NCBI GenBank assembly: GCA_963277665.1
Contig: OY728153.1
Coordinates: forward strand, 273,456,250-273,520,249
DNA from: Viscum album
Taxonomy: Eukaryota; Streptophyta; Magnoliopsida; Santalales; Viscaceae
DNA: 64,000 bases
Direction: 5' to 3'
In this document: positions 10,906 to 22,794 of the stretch, in pieces
Layout: each line of letters starts with the position of its first letter
Numbering within the stretch: the stretch's first letter is position 1
Position numbers and translations under genes: made by a program
The notes under the pieces: generated by a model
What the model was told of the DNA's origin: nothing
Databases searched by the model: none
The model's input: only the letters and a program-made list of their open reading frames with translations

Positions 10906-12103
10906 AAATTCTCCCTCACCCAAATATGCAATCTTGATTAAAGGGAACATCTCGATTTCTTACCAATTTTAAAGTACTATCCATAATTTGTTATAAGACA
11001 CCATTATTTTTCTAAAATCACTGATTTTTTCATGGAAAACTATGTTTGATCCTTATTGGTTTTTTGCAAACAATTATTATAAATAAAAATGATATTTCCA
11101 AAAAAACTATTCTTTGTAAAGAAAAAAAGGGATATTACTCAAAATATTTCCTTAAAATTTTTATTGGATTATTTTCATCTATTTCAACACATATTTTTAA
11201 TTTTATTATTTACTGTGATTGATCTCTTATGATTATCATCTTCCATATTTTATTAAATGGTTTATGATCAGTTTAACTATGGATGTGCTATCTTGATACT
11301 GTTTATTATGTTACTCAGAATGGTTAGTGATTATGTTTACAGATTGGGGAAAGTTATTTTATATGTATATGTTATTTAAGTTTAACCCCATTCATATGAG
11401 GAATGAATTGGACTTATCAAGTGATAGGTGGGGACCTCTATATCCCCTTGATGCATCGATAGGTCTAATGAGACAAAATATATATGGACTTGATCGAGGC
11501 CCTGCCCATTTTTCAGATATGGTTTTGGCCGAGGCCTTAATTATTTTAAGATGTCTTGGTCGAGGCCTTGAGAGTATATTTTAGATGTCTGACATATAGA
11601 TTCCATCATTATTATTTTATTAATTTATAATCCATGTGAATATTCAACTAGTATAATATTCATGGTTAAGCATCATTCTCATGTGATTATTTTTATGACA
11701 TTATTTATTCAACTTTTATGGTTTCCATATTATGCTCAAGTTTTTGTTCTAACAACACATGTTTTCAATCATTCACCATGACTTATTATTTATATCATCT
11801 TCTATTGTATTACATATCATTACTGATCATATTATCTCACCCCTTCCTTATGTTTTACTTTTCCCTAGGTTATTAAGATGAATATTATGAATGACTGACA
11901 GGGTTAATCTAAGAGTTTTTGGGTGTTACAAATGGATTTTGTACTTTTTTTTACTTTCAAGTTGTAATGTAATGTTCATGTATATAATATGGATTCCAAA
12001 ACTACTAAACTGATCAGTCCTTTGGGATTCAAGTCTTGTATCTATGCCAATGTAATAAAGTATGGAATTATCTCTAGGCTAATAGAGTCGGGGTATTTGA
12101 AGT

Positions 12104-12115
12104 TGGTATCAGAGG
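12104..12115 (+). other. Primer binding site, tRNA-iMet type
   Basis: TGGTATCAGAGG matches the usual plant initiator-methionine primer site at 11 of 12 positions and lies three bases past the LTR end. Confidence 0.8.
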
Positions 12116-12639
12116 AAGTTTAGAAGAAACCTTGGAAACTAGATTTAGAAAACATAGATTAGGGAACATAACCCTAAGACAAGCTTTGAGGATAAGAATA
12201 GAAGAACATCCTAGAATTTTGGTAAGGTGGAGATTATGTGGAACTTCCTAGAAATACATACTTTTCTGGCTACCACAAGTATATGTGGTTCTGAAACAAA
12301 TGTACCTAGGGGTAACAACTCTAACAAGGTGTCCCGGTGTGACTTGGGGTAACTTGGTACACGACAACGGGCCTTACTGAGCACCTGGTTTGACACTTCG
12401 AGGGGATATGCTTAGGATAATTCACATTTTCTTTACAAACCACTATCAAGGATTTAAAAGTAAAGTTTTCCTCAAATTAGTGATGTTTATGACTCTGAGA
12501 TTAGTTATTCATAAGATTTTAATTTATGTTAAGTGTTTTTCTAGTTTGAGATTATGAATTATGATTCATAACCTAATTTAGTGTATGTCATTATTTATAA
12601 ATATAACCTAGTATAAGGAATGAAAACTATATCAATGTG

Positions 12640-13695
12640 CATATCCCATGTAGGTATTTCCCTCCTATTCAAGATAATGATATTGGTACTTGAGCTGCAG
12701 TTTGTGTTGATCAACTTATAAATATATTGGGGTAGATGAATCAGGTTATGAACAATAACCTTACTTGTATGGATAATCCTAATCCACAATGAGGAGGATC
12801 AATGTTAGACTTGTTTATGCGAAAACCGCCTCCATCATTCAATGGGACTACAAACCCATTTGTAATGAAGCAATGGATATGTTCCTTGGAGAAGATATTT
12901 ATTACTTTGGTAAATAACAAACAGGATAAGGTTTTAATTATAGTTTATCATCTATCAATAGATGCAGATCAATGGTGGTCACTAATTCAAAACACAAAAG
13001 TGGAAGAAGAAATTAAAAATATAGAATGGAGGGATTTTAAGAAATTTTTCCTATAAAATTATTTTCCTTGCGAACAATGAGAAGATATGGTAAGTAAATT
13101 CTTGAGTCTGAAACAAAAAGTGGATGAAAATGTTGCAAAGTATAAAGAAAAAATTACAAGGTTAGTAAGGCATGTTGTAGACTACATACATAATAAAAGG
13201 AGAATGATTTATTGATTATTTAATGGATTAAAACCATTCCTTAGAAGGGAACTAGTCTCCCAAAATTTCTCATCATATGAAGTTATGGTATCTCGTGCTA
13301 TCAAGACATAGAAATAATTATATAAGACTTATTACTTCAAGGGAAAACAAGATAAGAAGAGGGTGGCGGAGGAAATAATGGATAAAGGGAAGAGTAAAAA
13401 AGTTAATTTTCCAACATGTGATACCTGTGGAAGGAAACACCCTCGTGCCTGATTAAAAAGAAAAGAAGTTTGCTACATGTGGGGTGGGAAAGGTCATCAC
13501 GCTCAAGATTGTAAAGGAAAGAAAGAAGCCACCAATGTTCAATGCTGCAATTTTAGGGAGATGGGACATTATGAAAATGATTCTTTGAAGCATCAAGGAA
13601 AATTTCCTCAAAAAATTTCACGGGATCAAGGACTATCTTATACCATTACAACAGTTAAGGTTGAAGTTCCTAATGATGTGTTGCACATACATTAA
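12640..13695 (+). pseudogene. gag: Chromovirus gag, broken (capsid-like region and zinc knuckles)
   Basis: One reading frame can be followed from about 12640 to 13695 through several stop codons. The longest open piece, 12802-13056, has the retrotransposon gag signature: a PPPSFNG start, a basic and aromatic middle and QWWSL. At 13420-13590 there are cysteine-histidine knuckles, the best being CYMWGGKGHHAQDC near 13468; one knuckle cysteine is replaced by W and a third knuckle ends in S rather than C. The product would have packaged the element RNA. It is a remnant that cannot be made whole by readthrough of one stop. Confidence 0.8.
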
Positions 13696-13799
13696 TCATC
13701 TCCTTAAATTTAGCTAAATCCTTATTTGATCCTAAATCATCACATTCTTTTATATCTTCGTAGTTTTATTTAAAAATTAGATATTTCCAATTATCCTTA

Positions 13800-14790
13800 A
13801 CAATGGAGTTTCCAGTCAAAAACCCTAAGGGAAGTCTCATTGCAACAAAGATGTGTCAGGAAGTTCCCATTATAGCATATAAGCTTGCATTATAACCTGG
13901 TTTTATCATCATACCTATGGTCGACTTTTTCACAATCATCGGTATGGATTGGCTTTCAAAATATGATGTGAAAATATATTGTAATAAGAAGGAAATTAAA
14001 ATTTGTGAGGAAGGTGTAGAATCCCTTATCTTTAGAGCATAAACATCACCATCTAATTCTCATCTAGATCCACCTCTAGTAACTCTACTAAATTAAATTC
14101 TTGGGGAGTAATATAAAACATCATCTATGGATAAGGAAATAAATATTAAAATTGAGTATGTACCTATTATATAAGAATGAATTGATGTATTTCCAAAGGA
14201 TTTACTTATACATCCTCCAGAGCAAGAAGTTGAGTTCTCTATTGATTTAATTCCTAGTTCAATACCTATATCAAATACTCCCTATAGAATGGATACTATA
14301 GAATTAGTAAAACTAAAGAAACAACTAGAGGAATTGAGTGATAAAGGATTTATTCACCCTAGTGTTTTCTCTTTGGGGAGCCCCTATTCTATTTATTAAG
14401 AGGAAATATGGATCCATGAGGTTGTGCATTAATTATTGAGAAATCAATACTATTATAATAAAGAACAAGTACCCCTACCTCACATTGATGATTTATTTTC
14501 TCAACTTCATGTAGCTCAATACTTTTCAAATATTGAACTTCGATATGGATATCATTAATTTCATGTGAGGAAGGAAGATATTCCAAAGACAACATTTCAA
14601 ACCAGGTATGGACATTATGAGTTTGCAGTAATTCCATTTGGACTGGCTAATGCACCCTATATTTTCATTGATCTAATGAATAGAGTTTTCAAGGACTATC
14701 TTGATGAATGTTTTGTGGTATTTATGATGATATATTGGTATAATCAAAAATCTATGAAGACCATGAGAATCACTTACAGATTGTTCTGAA
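13800..14790 (+). pseudogene. pol: Chromovirus protease and reverse transcriptase, broken
   Basis: The frame changes relative to gag. The segment IIGMDWLSKYDVKI near 13935 is a typical end of the aspartic protease and its linker. RT follows from about 14175 (DVFPKDL), with a GFIHPS element near 14350, the [23 protein letters not shown] block at 14587-14655 and the polymerase active-site region near 14718. There a base appears to be missing, so the GATGATATA that would normally encode the paired catalytic aspartates is out of frame. More than ten in-frame stops are present. Enzyme activity is certainly lost. Confidence 0.8.
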
Positions 14791-15525
14791 GACTCTTAGA
14801 AGAAATGAATTATATGGGAAGTTTAGCAAGTGTGAATTTTGGATTCAATAAGTTTCTTTTCTTGGCCATATTGTATCAAAGGATGGAATCTCAGTTGATT
14901 ATATGAAGACAAAGGTGGTTCAAGAATGTAATACACCAACAAACATAACTGAGGTACATATTTTTATTGGTTTAATAGGTAATTATTAGTGTTTTGTTCA
15001 AAACTACACCCGATTATCTAACCTATTAACCAAGATTACTCGTAAAGGGGTTATGTTCATATGGACAAAAGAATGTGAAAAATGTTTTGAATAATTAAAT
15101 AGGGTATTAGTGAATGCTTAGATCTTAACTCTACCATAGAGAAATAGTGGATTTTTTATTTATAGTGATGCATCAAAAAAAGGAATTGGGTGTTTCCTTA
15201 TCCAGAATGATATTGTTATTTCCTATGAATCAAGGCAGTTGAAAACTCATGAATAGAACTATCCAACACATGATCTTGAGTTAGCAGCTATAATATTTGC
15301 TCTGAAAATATGGAGACACTATCTCTACGGTGAAAGATGTGAGATATATACAGATCACAAGAGCTTGAAATATATCTTCTCACAAAAAGAAATAAACATG
15401 AGGTAAAAGAGATGGATTGAGCTACTAAAGGATTATTATTGTTCAATACACTATCATTGAGGAAAGGAAAATAAGGTAGCTTATGCATTGAGTAGGAAGG
15501 ATCATGGAGTTCTGGAAAAAAAATG
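14790..15525 (+). pseudogene. pol: Chromovirus RT thumb and RNase H, broken
   Basis: This continues from RT. SFLGHIVSKDGIS near 14850 marks the RT thumb and connection. RNase H follows with FIYSDASKKGIGC near 15157, [18 protein letters not shown] near 15277 and [14 protein letters not shown] near 15335. The acidic residues expected in the DASKKG, LELAA and YTDHK motifs are all present, but stop codons interrupt the domain at several points, including 15253 and 15402. Confidence 0.8.
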
Positions 15526-15839
15526 AGGATTGACAAGGATCCCGAGTACACAGATCTATAAAAAATGAATAAGGGAATTTTTGAGGAAGGTGAAACCTCA
15601 TCACTTTTTTAATTGTTTGTCCAACCATATTTATTGGAAAGGATTAAAATTTCTCATTCTGATGATGAGAATATTTAAAATAAAATTAAAGTTATGAATA
15701 CTGGGAAGTTTTCATAATTTATGTGTGGGGATGGAATTCTGAAATTTGGGAAGAGACTTTGTGTTCCTCTATACCTGATCCAAAAAGGCAGTCATTGGAT
15801 GATTCCCATAGTTAAAATTTCTCTATACAACTTAGTAGC

Positions 15840-16780
15840 ACTAATATGTATAGATACATGAAGGAACATTTCTGGTGGGATAACATGAAGTGGGAAATTG
15901 ATGATTCTGTATCAAGATGTTTAGTATGTCAATAGGTGAAGGCTGAAAGACAACATCTTAGAAGAGTTATGAAACCTTTACTTATTCTTACATGGAAATG
16001 GGATGACATCGCCGTGGATTTTTTTCACTGGAAGACTAAAACTCCAAGAAAGAATGATGCAATATGACTAATTATTGATCGAATTACTAAATTTACACAT
16101 TTCCTCACTATAAGGGGGGATTTTTCACTAGAGATCCTTTAATTACTCTATATTAATGAAGTTTTAAGACTTCATGGAGACCTATTTCTATTGTGTCTGA
16201 TCATGATCCACAATTTTAATCAAAAATCTGGAAAACTCTTTATAAATATTTGGATATTGAGCTTCGTTTAAGTATTTCCCATCACCCTCAAACTGATGGG
16301 TAGTCTGAAATAACCATTCAAACATTAGAAGACATGTTGAGATCATGATCCCTCAACTTTTAAGGTATGTGGGATCATTATTTTCCTTTGGTATAGTTTT
16401 CCTACAATAATAGTTTCCATTCAATTATTCAAATGGAACCATATGAAGCATTGTATGGAAAGATATGTCGCACACCAACATGTTGGGATGAAGTTGGTGA
16501 AAGGAAGCTTGTTGGTCTAGAGCTTATAGAGGATACAACAGTGAAGGTAAAGACTTTTTAGACTCATGTCAAATAAACTCAAAGGATTCAAAAGAGTTAT
16601 GCTAATAATTGAAGGAAGTATTTGGAATTTAAATTGGGAGATCATGTTTTCTTGAAGGTATCTCCATGGAAGGGTGTTATAATATTTGAGAGGAAAGGTA
16701 AACATATCCCCAGGTACATTAGTCCTTTTAAAATTTTGAAGTGAATTGGAGTTGTGGATTATCATTTGGAAATGCCACCT
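15840..16780 (+). pseudogene. pol: Chromovirus integrase, heavily decayed
   Basis: Fragments in more than one frame can be placed: an HFWWDNMKW zinc-binding-type start near 15864 with CLVCQ near 15920, WDDIAVDF near 16000 (first catalytic Asp region), the HHPQTDG-like stretch at 16280-16300, and an EALYGK-type motif near 16446. Stops and small indels are frequent. The order is normal for Ty3/gypsy. Confidence 0.7.
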
Positions 16781-16849
16781 AGCCTTTCTAAATTACACAA
16801 TGTGTTCCAAATATCTTTTTTAAGGAAGTAAATTCCATACCAATATATA

Positions 16850-17055
16850 TACTCACTTTTAAAGGAATAGAATTGGAACCTGACTTATCTTACCGTGAAG
16901 AGCATATTTGGATTATGGACACTAAAGAACAGGTGTTGAGGAATCAGATGACCTGACTGGTAAAGGTACTTTAGAAATGGCATAAAATTAAAGAGGTGAC
17001 ATGGGAACTGGAGGAAGTTATAATGAAGAACTACCCAAATCTTTTCATGAGGTGA
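16850..17055 (+). pseudogene. C-terminal chromodomain remnant
   Basis: Near 16865-17055 the translation contains ELEPDLSYREEHIWIMD and, after one stop, VLWKWHKIKEVTWELEE, closing with a TGA at 17053-17055. The W..H..EE.TWE pattern is characteristic of the chromodomain at the end of plant chromovirus integrases, which is known to steer integration to particular chromatin. This is the main reason for calling the element a chromovirus. Confidence 0.75.
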
Positions 17056-17087
17056 TGTTCTGAAAATTTCAAGGATTAAAGTTTTGT

Positions 17088-17099
17088 AAGAGGGAAGAA
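17088..17099 (+). other. Polypurine tract
   Basis: AAGAGGGAAGAA directly precedes the TGTAATG start of the 3' LTR. Confidence 0.75.
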
Positions 17100-20000
17100 T
17101 GTAATGATCCAGGATTCTATCAATGAAATTTCCCTTCTTATGTTTATTTCATATAGTATAAATCACATAAAATCACTTATAGAACATAATAAAAACCTTA
17201 TAAATGAATAATGAATGAAATAATAGGTATTTCTATAAGTTAAGGAACCTATACCGATGAAATAGTAATTTGACCTTATGAATAGTAATACGACCCTTAT
17301 GAATAGTAAATTGGCTGAATGAATAGTAACCTCACCCATGTTTGTATAAATAAAATTTAGGCATCTTATAAATGAAAGTATGACATAATTATATCATATT
17401 ATAAGTAAGTGAATATTTTAAAAAATTAATAATTAAATGTTGGTATTTTTTAAGTCATAAATATTTAATTACAATTTTATAATTAATAAAATAATTTAAA
17501 AGAAAATTAATTTTTATAAAATTTATTCATAAATAAATATTTTTTTTCTTATGGTTTTATCATAATTTTATGATACCTTAGTAATATTTTGAAAGTGTTA
17601 AAAAATCAGTTATAAATTTAAAAACTATATTTTTCGAGTAAATGATCGTTTTAATTAAAAAATAAAATTATACTATTTAGAAGACTATTTTCATAAAATG
17701 GAGTTCATTTTTTAATTCTACATGTCAAAAAATGGTTGGGTTAAATTTTTTTAGATTTTTCTAAAATACATGGATTTTTTGTGAATAGTAAAATATAGTA
17801 ATTTACTATATAAATACATTATAAGTTAAACACACTATTCCTTGAGTCATCACTAATGTAAGAACCATAATTTTAAAATTAACTTAGTTATTTTAATATA
17901 TTTGAGGATAATTCTCAAACTATTCATATTTTTGAGACAAAATAATAAACAAATGAATAAAATATTCAAAACTCACCCTTCTCCTCCACAATGAATACCG
18001 CCCCTTCTCCTCACAGCTTCAAAACTTTGAACCTTGTCAAATTTATACCCATACCTATTCCCAATACTCTCCACCATTTCCAAGATCTCTTGTTATTAAC
18101 AAAAGAACAAAATCAATCCTCTTAAGGAGGTTCTCAAGGAGGAGTATCCAAGAGGTAAAATCCCATTCCTCTTCCTTTTAATTTCTTTTCAAGTTCTTTT
18201 CTTTTAATATTATATTCTCAAATACTCTATCAAAATGAGAATTATAACTACATTATCATATATATACAAGAATTATATAATTTTAATTTAATATCCTCAC
18301 TCAAACTCATTTCTCTCTCTCTTTTATTTTAAAAATGAAATCATCTTCCGAGAGGTGCCGATTTACAACCTTCGTGGACGATGGATTTTTGTTTTTAAAT
18401 TTATCCTTCAAGGATGGTAATGAAACCATTTTTATGGTTAAAATAGAATATAATATATTTATAACAACTTTTATTATGTTATGTAATTAACATATTTACA
18501 TAATACTAAATGATAAAACAAAATGAGTTCGTTATGATCAATAATCACTGTAATAATCTAAACGATTATCACTAAATGTATTATCTAATTATTTATCATC
18601 ATACCATATAAAAATGATATATATATATAAACATTTAAACTTTTTTATATTTATAAATAACATATAATTATAATTATTTATAATTATACCAATTTTACAT
18701 GAACTCCATTACTTATAAATAATAGAACTAATCATGAAAATAAAGGAAACGAATACTCCTTAAAGATAAAATTGTATCTTATAACTCATCAAAAAGACCA
18801 TAAATAAACTTAATAAAATTATAACAAATAAATCACATGTATAAAAGTTTCTTAATTAATTAATTAATGGATTTAATTTTGTTATCTAGGATATTAAGGT
18901 CAAGTGCAGAACACATTCGGGCATAAGGTAATGGTTTTCTTCCCATACCTCCATTTTCATTTGGGTTATGATTTGTTCTTCTATACACCAATGTAATTAT
19001 TAATTATTTTTATATAATTATTATAAATTCTTTTTATATGTTCAATATACATATATATATGTCATTTCATCTTTCGTTGATGGGATAATACATGTTTTAC
19101 AAGGCTCCCTTCTCAATTCCCCGGATACGCAAGCCCGATTAAAGGGAACGTCTCAATTTCTTATCCATTTTCAAGTACTATCCGTGATATGATATAAGAC
19201 ACCATTATTTTTATAAAATCACTAATTTTGTGATTAAAAAACATATTTTTTTTCTTACTGGTTTTATACAGACAATTATGGAAAATAAAAATGTTTTTTC
19301 CAAAAGAACTCTTCTTTGAAAAAGAAAAAAAGGATATTACTCTCAAGATTTCCTCAACGATTTTATTATATTATTTTCATCTATTTCGAAACCTATATTT
19401 AATTTTATACTTTACTAGGATTTATCTCTTGTGATTATAATCTACCATATTTTATTAAATGGTTTATGATCAGTTTGAATATGGATGTGCAATCTTGATA
19501 CCATTCACTATGTTACTTAGAATGGTTAGTAATTATGTTTACAGATTGGGGAAAGTTATTTCATATATATTTGTTGTTTAAGTTTAACCCCATTAATATG
19601 AGGAATGATTTTGAATTAGAAAGTGATGGGTGGGGCCCACTATAGCCCCTCGATGCATCGGTAGGTCTCATGAGACAAAACAGATATGGACTTGGTCGAG
19701 GCCTTTCCCATTTTTTAGATATGGTTTTGGTCGAGTCCTTAATCATTTTCAGATGTCTTGGATGAGATCTTGATGGTATGTTTCAGATTTCTATCTTATG
19801 CATTTCATAATTATGATACTAGTAATTGATAATCCATGTGAATATTCAACTAGTATAATATACATGGTTAAGCTTCATTCTCATGTGATTATTTTTATGG
19901 CATTATTTATTCATCTTTTATTCTTGCCATATTATGCTCAAGTTTTTGTTCTAACGGAATGTTTTTTAGTAATTCACTATGAATTATTGTTTATATCATC

Positions 20001-20303
20001 TTATACCTTATTAATTACCCTCACTGAGCATCTGATCTCACCCCTTCCCTATGTTTTACATTTCCCCAGGTTATGAAGATGAATATTATGAATGACAGGC
20101 AGGGTTAATCTAAGAGTTTTTTGATGTTACAAATGGATTTTCTACATTGTTTTTCCTTTCAAGTTGTAATTTAATGTTCATGTATGTAATCTAGATTCCA
20201 AAACTAATAGAATGATCAGTCCTTTGGGATTCAAGTCTTGAATCTATGACAATGTAATAAAGTAAGGCACTGGCTTTGGGATACTAGAGAGGGGTTCTTT
20301 TTA
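17100..20303 (+). repeat. Chromovirus 3' LTR
   Basis: It starts TGTAATGATCC and ends near GGGTTCTTTTTA, followed by the right copy of the GATGT duplication at 20304-20308. It aligns along its length with 8706-12100. Confidence 0.8.
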
Positions 20304-20308
20304 GATGT
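20304..20308. other. Target-site duplication GATGT (right copy)
   Basis: It matches 8701-8705. CACTA subterminal sequence resumes immediately after it. Confidence 0.8.
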
Positions 20309-20562
20309 TTACAAACATTTTTACTTTAGCAGCATTTATTTACTGACATTTTCTAGAAACATAGGAAAATGAGGTGTTTCTAAATAGATATTTTTATAAA
20401 TGTATCCAAATTAATGACGTTTATAAATGTCTCTAATTCAAAACACTTAAAAACATCACTAATTTAACGACACCTCATTTAGTGAAATTTCTACAAAATG
20501 TTGGTAAATGAATTAGAGATGTTTTATAATTCCTATAATGCAAATAAACATTTCTAATTAGT

Positions 20563-20576
20563 GTTTTTTTATAGTG
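20563..20576 (-). repeat. CACTA right terminal inverted repeat
   Basis: GTTTTTTTATAGTG is the exact reverse complement of 6332-6345. The sequence just inside, 20309-20562, holds further subterminal motifs such as ATTTAGTGAAATTTCT and AATGACGTTTATAAATG. Confidence 0.8.
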
Positions 20577-20798
20577 TGTGAATATAAATGGATTACATTC
20601 ACCGAGAATAATAAAAACCTTAAAAGAAATATTAAGTCATAACACCTTCCATCACTTAATTCTAAACAAAGCCAATTGTATGAGGTTCTTTTTAGACCTA
20701 ATTAAGGGTGCATCCTACTATTAGTGAGTTATTATGAGAGTGGTGTGCCGAATAAATTTAAGTTGGTAGAAAATAAGTATCTATAACCAGCTTGTTGT
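20577..20798. other. Short spacer
   Basis: AT-rich DNA between the CACTA element and the copia 5' LTR. I see no feature in it. Confidence 0.5.
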
Positions 20799-22059
20799 TG
20801 TTGGAGTTGGTGCCCTAGAACCAACTTCTATGTACTTTATGATAACATGTACTCATAGTTTTGAATATTAAAAAACTTCTTATCACATCATGATTATTCT
20901 TTTGTGTAACATAGTATGTGATAATGTCCCAAGAGTAGTTGTCACAATAAAAGGTCATAGCAGTTCCCCAATATGATGAGAACCCATAAGTGCTACAACA
21001 CTATTCTTAAATATATGTTCTATAGCTGGATGATATCATTTGAGGGACAAAAATGATACAGGGTATCAGGGGTGTAGACTCATAGGACTTTGAGGCACCA
21101 TCTCATGGTGTACACCCTTGGTAATATCTAATAGGATATTATGAGAACGAGACCCGCCAATAGGAAATCCACATTTATATGTGTTATTGGATATTCCTAT
21201 CTACTAATGTTTGTATTGGTCATTATATTTTAAGATTATTATTAATTATTATTATGATTCGCTTAATTTGATGTATTGATGAAAACCGTGATGACAGATG
21301 TTTGTGGTGAGATAGGATATGTTGGGTTTGTCACGAGTAATATTGAATTAATGAATAATGTGAGAAATGATTTTTCCCTTTTGTTCTTTAAAATAATTTT
21401 ATATCTTAATCCCTTTTATGGAAATTATATAGCCTAAATAAATCCTTTCCCATGGTGTACAATAAGCAAGGTCAATTTCCAGGAAGTCAAATAAAGAGAC
21501 ATTGAGCACATAGGTTAATGTCACCAACATGAAACCTACTTAATTTTAGATATCATGATAAAGGGATTATATTTCATAGTAAATATTCATATAAGGTATC
21601 ATGCCATTGTAGCATTAACTTCTCTCTCTATGAGTGTCTTGGCGTGTTGCTAGATGCTAACCTTTGACTTTAGGTTGCTTCGCCTAATTCCACTGAAAAA
21701 GTGGCCTAGAGGTTCACACACTAAGTGTATCTATAATCTTAGTTAAATAATATATTATTATTTTCTATTAAAAAGTTGAATAAATATTATTCCCAAATGT
21801 GGTTTAATAATTATTCATGTATTTTTGATCGTAAATAAATATTTATTTTATATTTAGTGAATATAATATTTATAAATTTATTGGTGAATAATGTAGTGAT
21901 ATTTATTTAATAAATAAATAGTCATTATGCAAGGCCTGATAAATATTGTGGAGTACATGAGGACCAAGATTAATGGTCTGGTGAGAAATAATAAATATTG
22001 AATATTATTCGATTAAAAAATATTTAATTTAATTCGCAAGTTAAGAGTATCTCAAGAAA

Positions 22060-22060
<1 letters not shown>

Positions 22061-22102
<42 letters not shown>
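22061..22102. repeat. (ATT)n microsatellite
   Basis: About 14 uninterrupted ATT units in the 5' LTR. The 3' LTR has about six to seven units at 42068-42088. Confidence 0.9.
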
Positions 22103-22176
22103 TGACATGGGGTTCCACAGGGATTAAATAAATAATAAAGGGCACTTGTGCAAATATTTTATTTTAACCCTAGTGA

Positions 22177-22184
22177 TATATAAA
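22177..22184 (+). promoter_or_regulatory. Candidate LTR TATA box
   Basis: TATATAAA is followed by CCCAATTATATTATTTTCTC. It is conserved at 42165-42172 in the 3' LTR, which supports a role as the LTR promoter. Confidence 0.55.
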
Positions 22185-22782
22185 CCCAATTATATTATTT
22201 TCTCAATAATACAATTCATTTTCTTGGTTGTACACAACAGATTTGGATAATTATCTCAATCCCTAGAGATCTCCCTTCTCTAAGAACACTCCCAATAATG
22301 GAGAGTGATATTCCTTTGCCTCCCACTCTCGAGTCAAGAGAGATCTATGAGAACTCTTTGGAATTGGTTCTCGAGATGATCAAAGGCGGTTGTCACAAGT
22401 GGTAGGATATATTGTGCTAGAACTTGGAGATTCCTACATTGATATTCATAAATTTTTGGAACACATGTGGATCACTACTAGATGGAATATACTTTGATTC
22501 CTACAATGCAACAATGGAACAACATAGGTCTGGTGTCAGATCAATCAATGAAGAAATAATTCAATCAAGGTAATTCTTATTCAATTAAATTAATTATAAA
22601 AAAATATGTGATGATCCTCTATATTGGTTCTAGAGTTCTATCCCTTGTCTATATTCTTTGATTCAATTTTTTAGATCATGACGTTTATCATTTTGTAAAT
22701 CTCGAATTGATCGTCGATCATGGAAAAAAGAAAAGTTGGGCATGACCCATCATACGCTTCCACTACACCCGAAACCTACAAG

Positions 22783-22794
22783 TGGTATCAAAGG
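22783..22794 (+). other. Primer binding site, tRNA-iMet type
   Basis: TGGTATCAAAGG begins two bases after the LTR end and agrees with the usual initiator-methionine site at 10 of 12 positions. Confidence 0.7.

Larger units (their letters stand above)
8706..12100 (+). repeat. Chromovirus 5' LTR
   Basis: It starts TGTAACACTCTAGG and ends shortly before the PBS at 12104. It is collinear with 17100-20303, apart from about 190 bp of net extra sequence, chiefly at 10640-10900. The end near GGTATTTGA lacks a clear CA, so the last few bases are uncertain. Confidence 0.8.
8706..20303 (+). mobile_element. Ty3/gypsy chromovirus, full length, dead, inserted in the CACTA element
   Basis: The element is about 11.6 kb, with LTRs at 8706-12100 and 17100-20303, an iMet-type PBS, a decayed gag-pol with domains in the order gag, zinc knuckles, protease, RT, RNase H, integrase, chromodomain, and a polypurine tract. 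A GATGT duplication flanks it. The chromodomain (about 16860-17055) places it in the chromovirus branch, and the 3.2-3.4 kb LTRs suggest the Tekay/Del group. I count roughly 16 differences in the first 145 bp of the two LTRs (about 11%), which points to an old insertion. Confidence 0.85.
6332..20576. mobile_element. CACTA (En/Spm-type) DNA transposon, non-autonomous, split by a chromovirus
   Basis: The ends are perfect 14-bp inverted repeats, CACTATAAAAAAAC at the left and its reverse complement at the right. Both ends carry short motifs of the GCGACGTTT/AAACGTCGC type, which are common subterminal repeats of plant CACTA elements. Removing the gypsy insertion (8706-20303) leaves about 2.6 kb with no transposase reading frame, so the element would have depended on a transposase supplied in trans. 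Flanking trinucleotides are TTT (6329-6331) and TGT (20577-20579), so the expected 3-bp duplication is not exact. Orientation cannot be set. Confidence 0.75.
20799..22780 (+). repeat. Copia 5' LTR
   Basis: It starts TGTTGGAGTTGG and ends GAAACCTACA, two bases before the PBS. It holds an (ATT)n run at 22061-22102 that is much shorter in the 3' LTR (near 42070). Confidence 0.85.

Noticed and set aside
10680..10910. A second SINE in the chromovirus 5' LTR
   Set aside because: The composition resembles the SINE at 24066-24376 in a general way, but I find no A and B boxes and no flanking duplication.
6329..20579. CACTA 3-bp target duplication
   Set aside because: TTT on the left and TGT on the right differ at one base, so I do not report it as a duplication.
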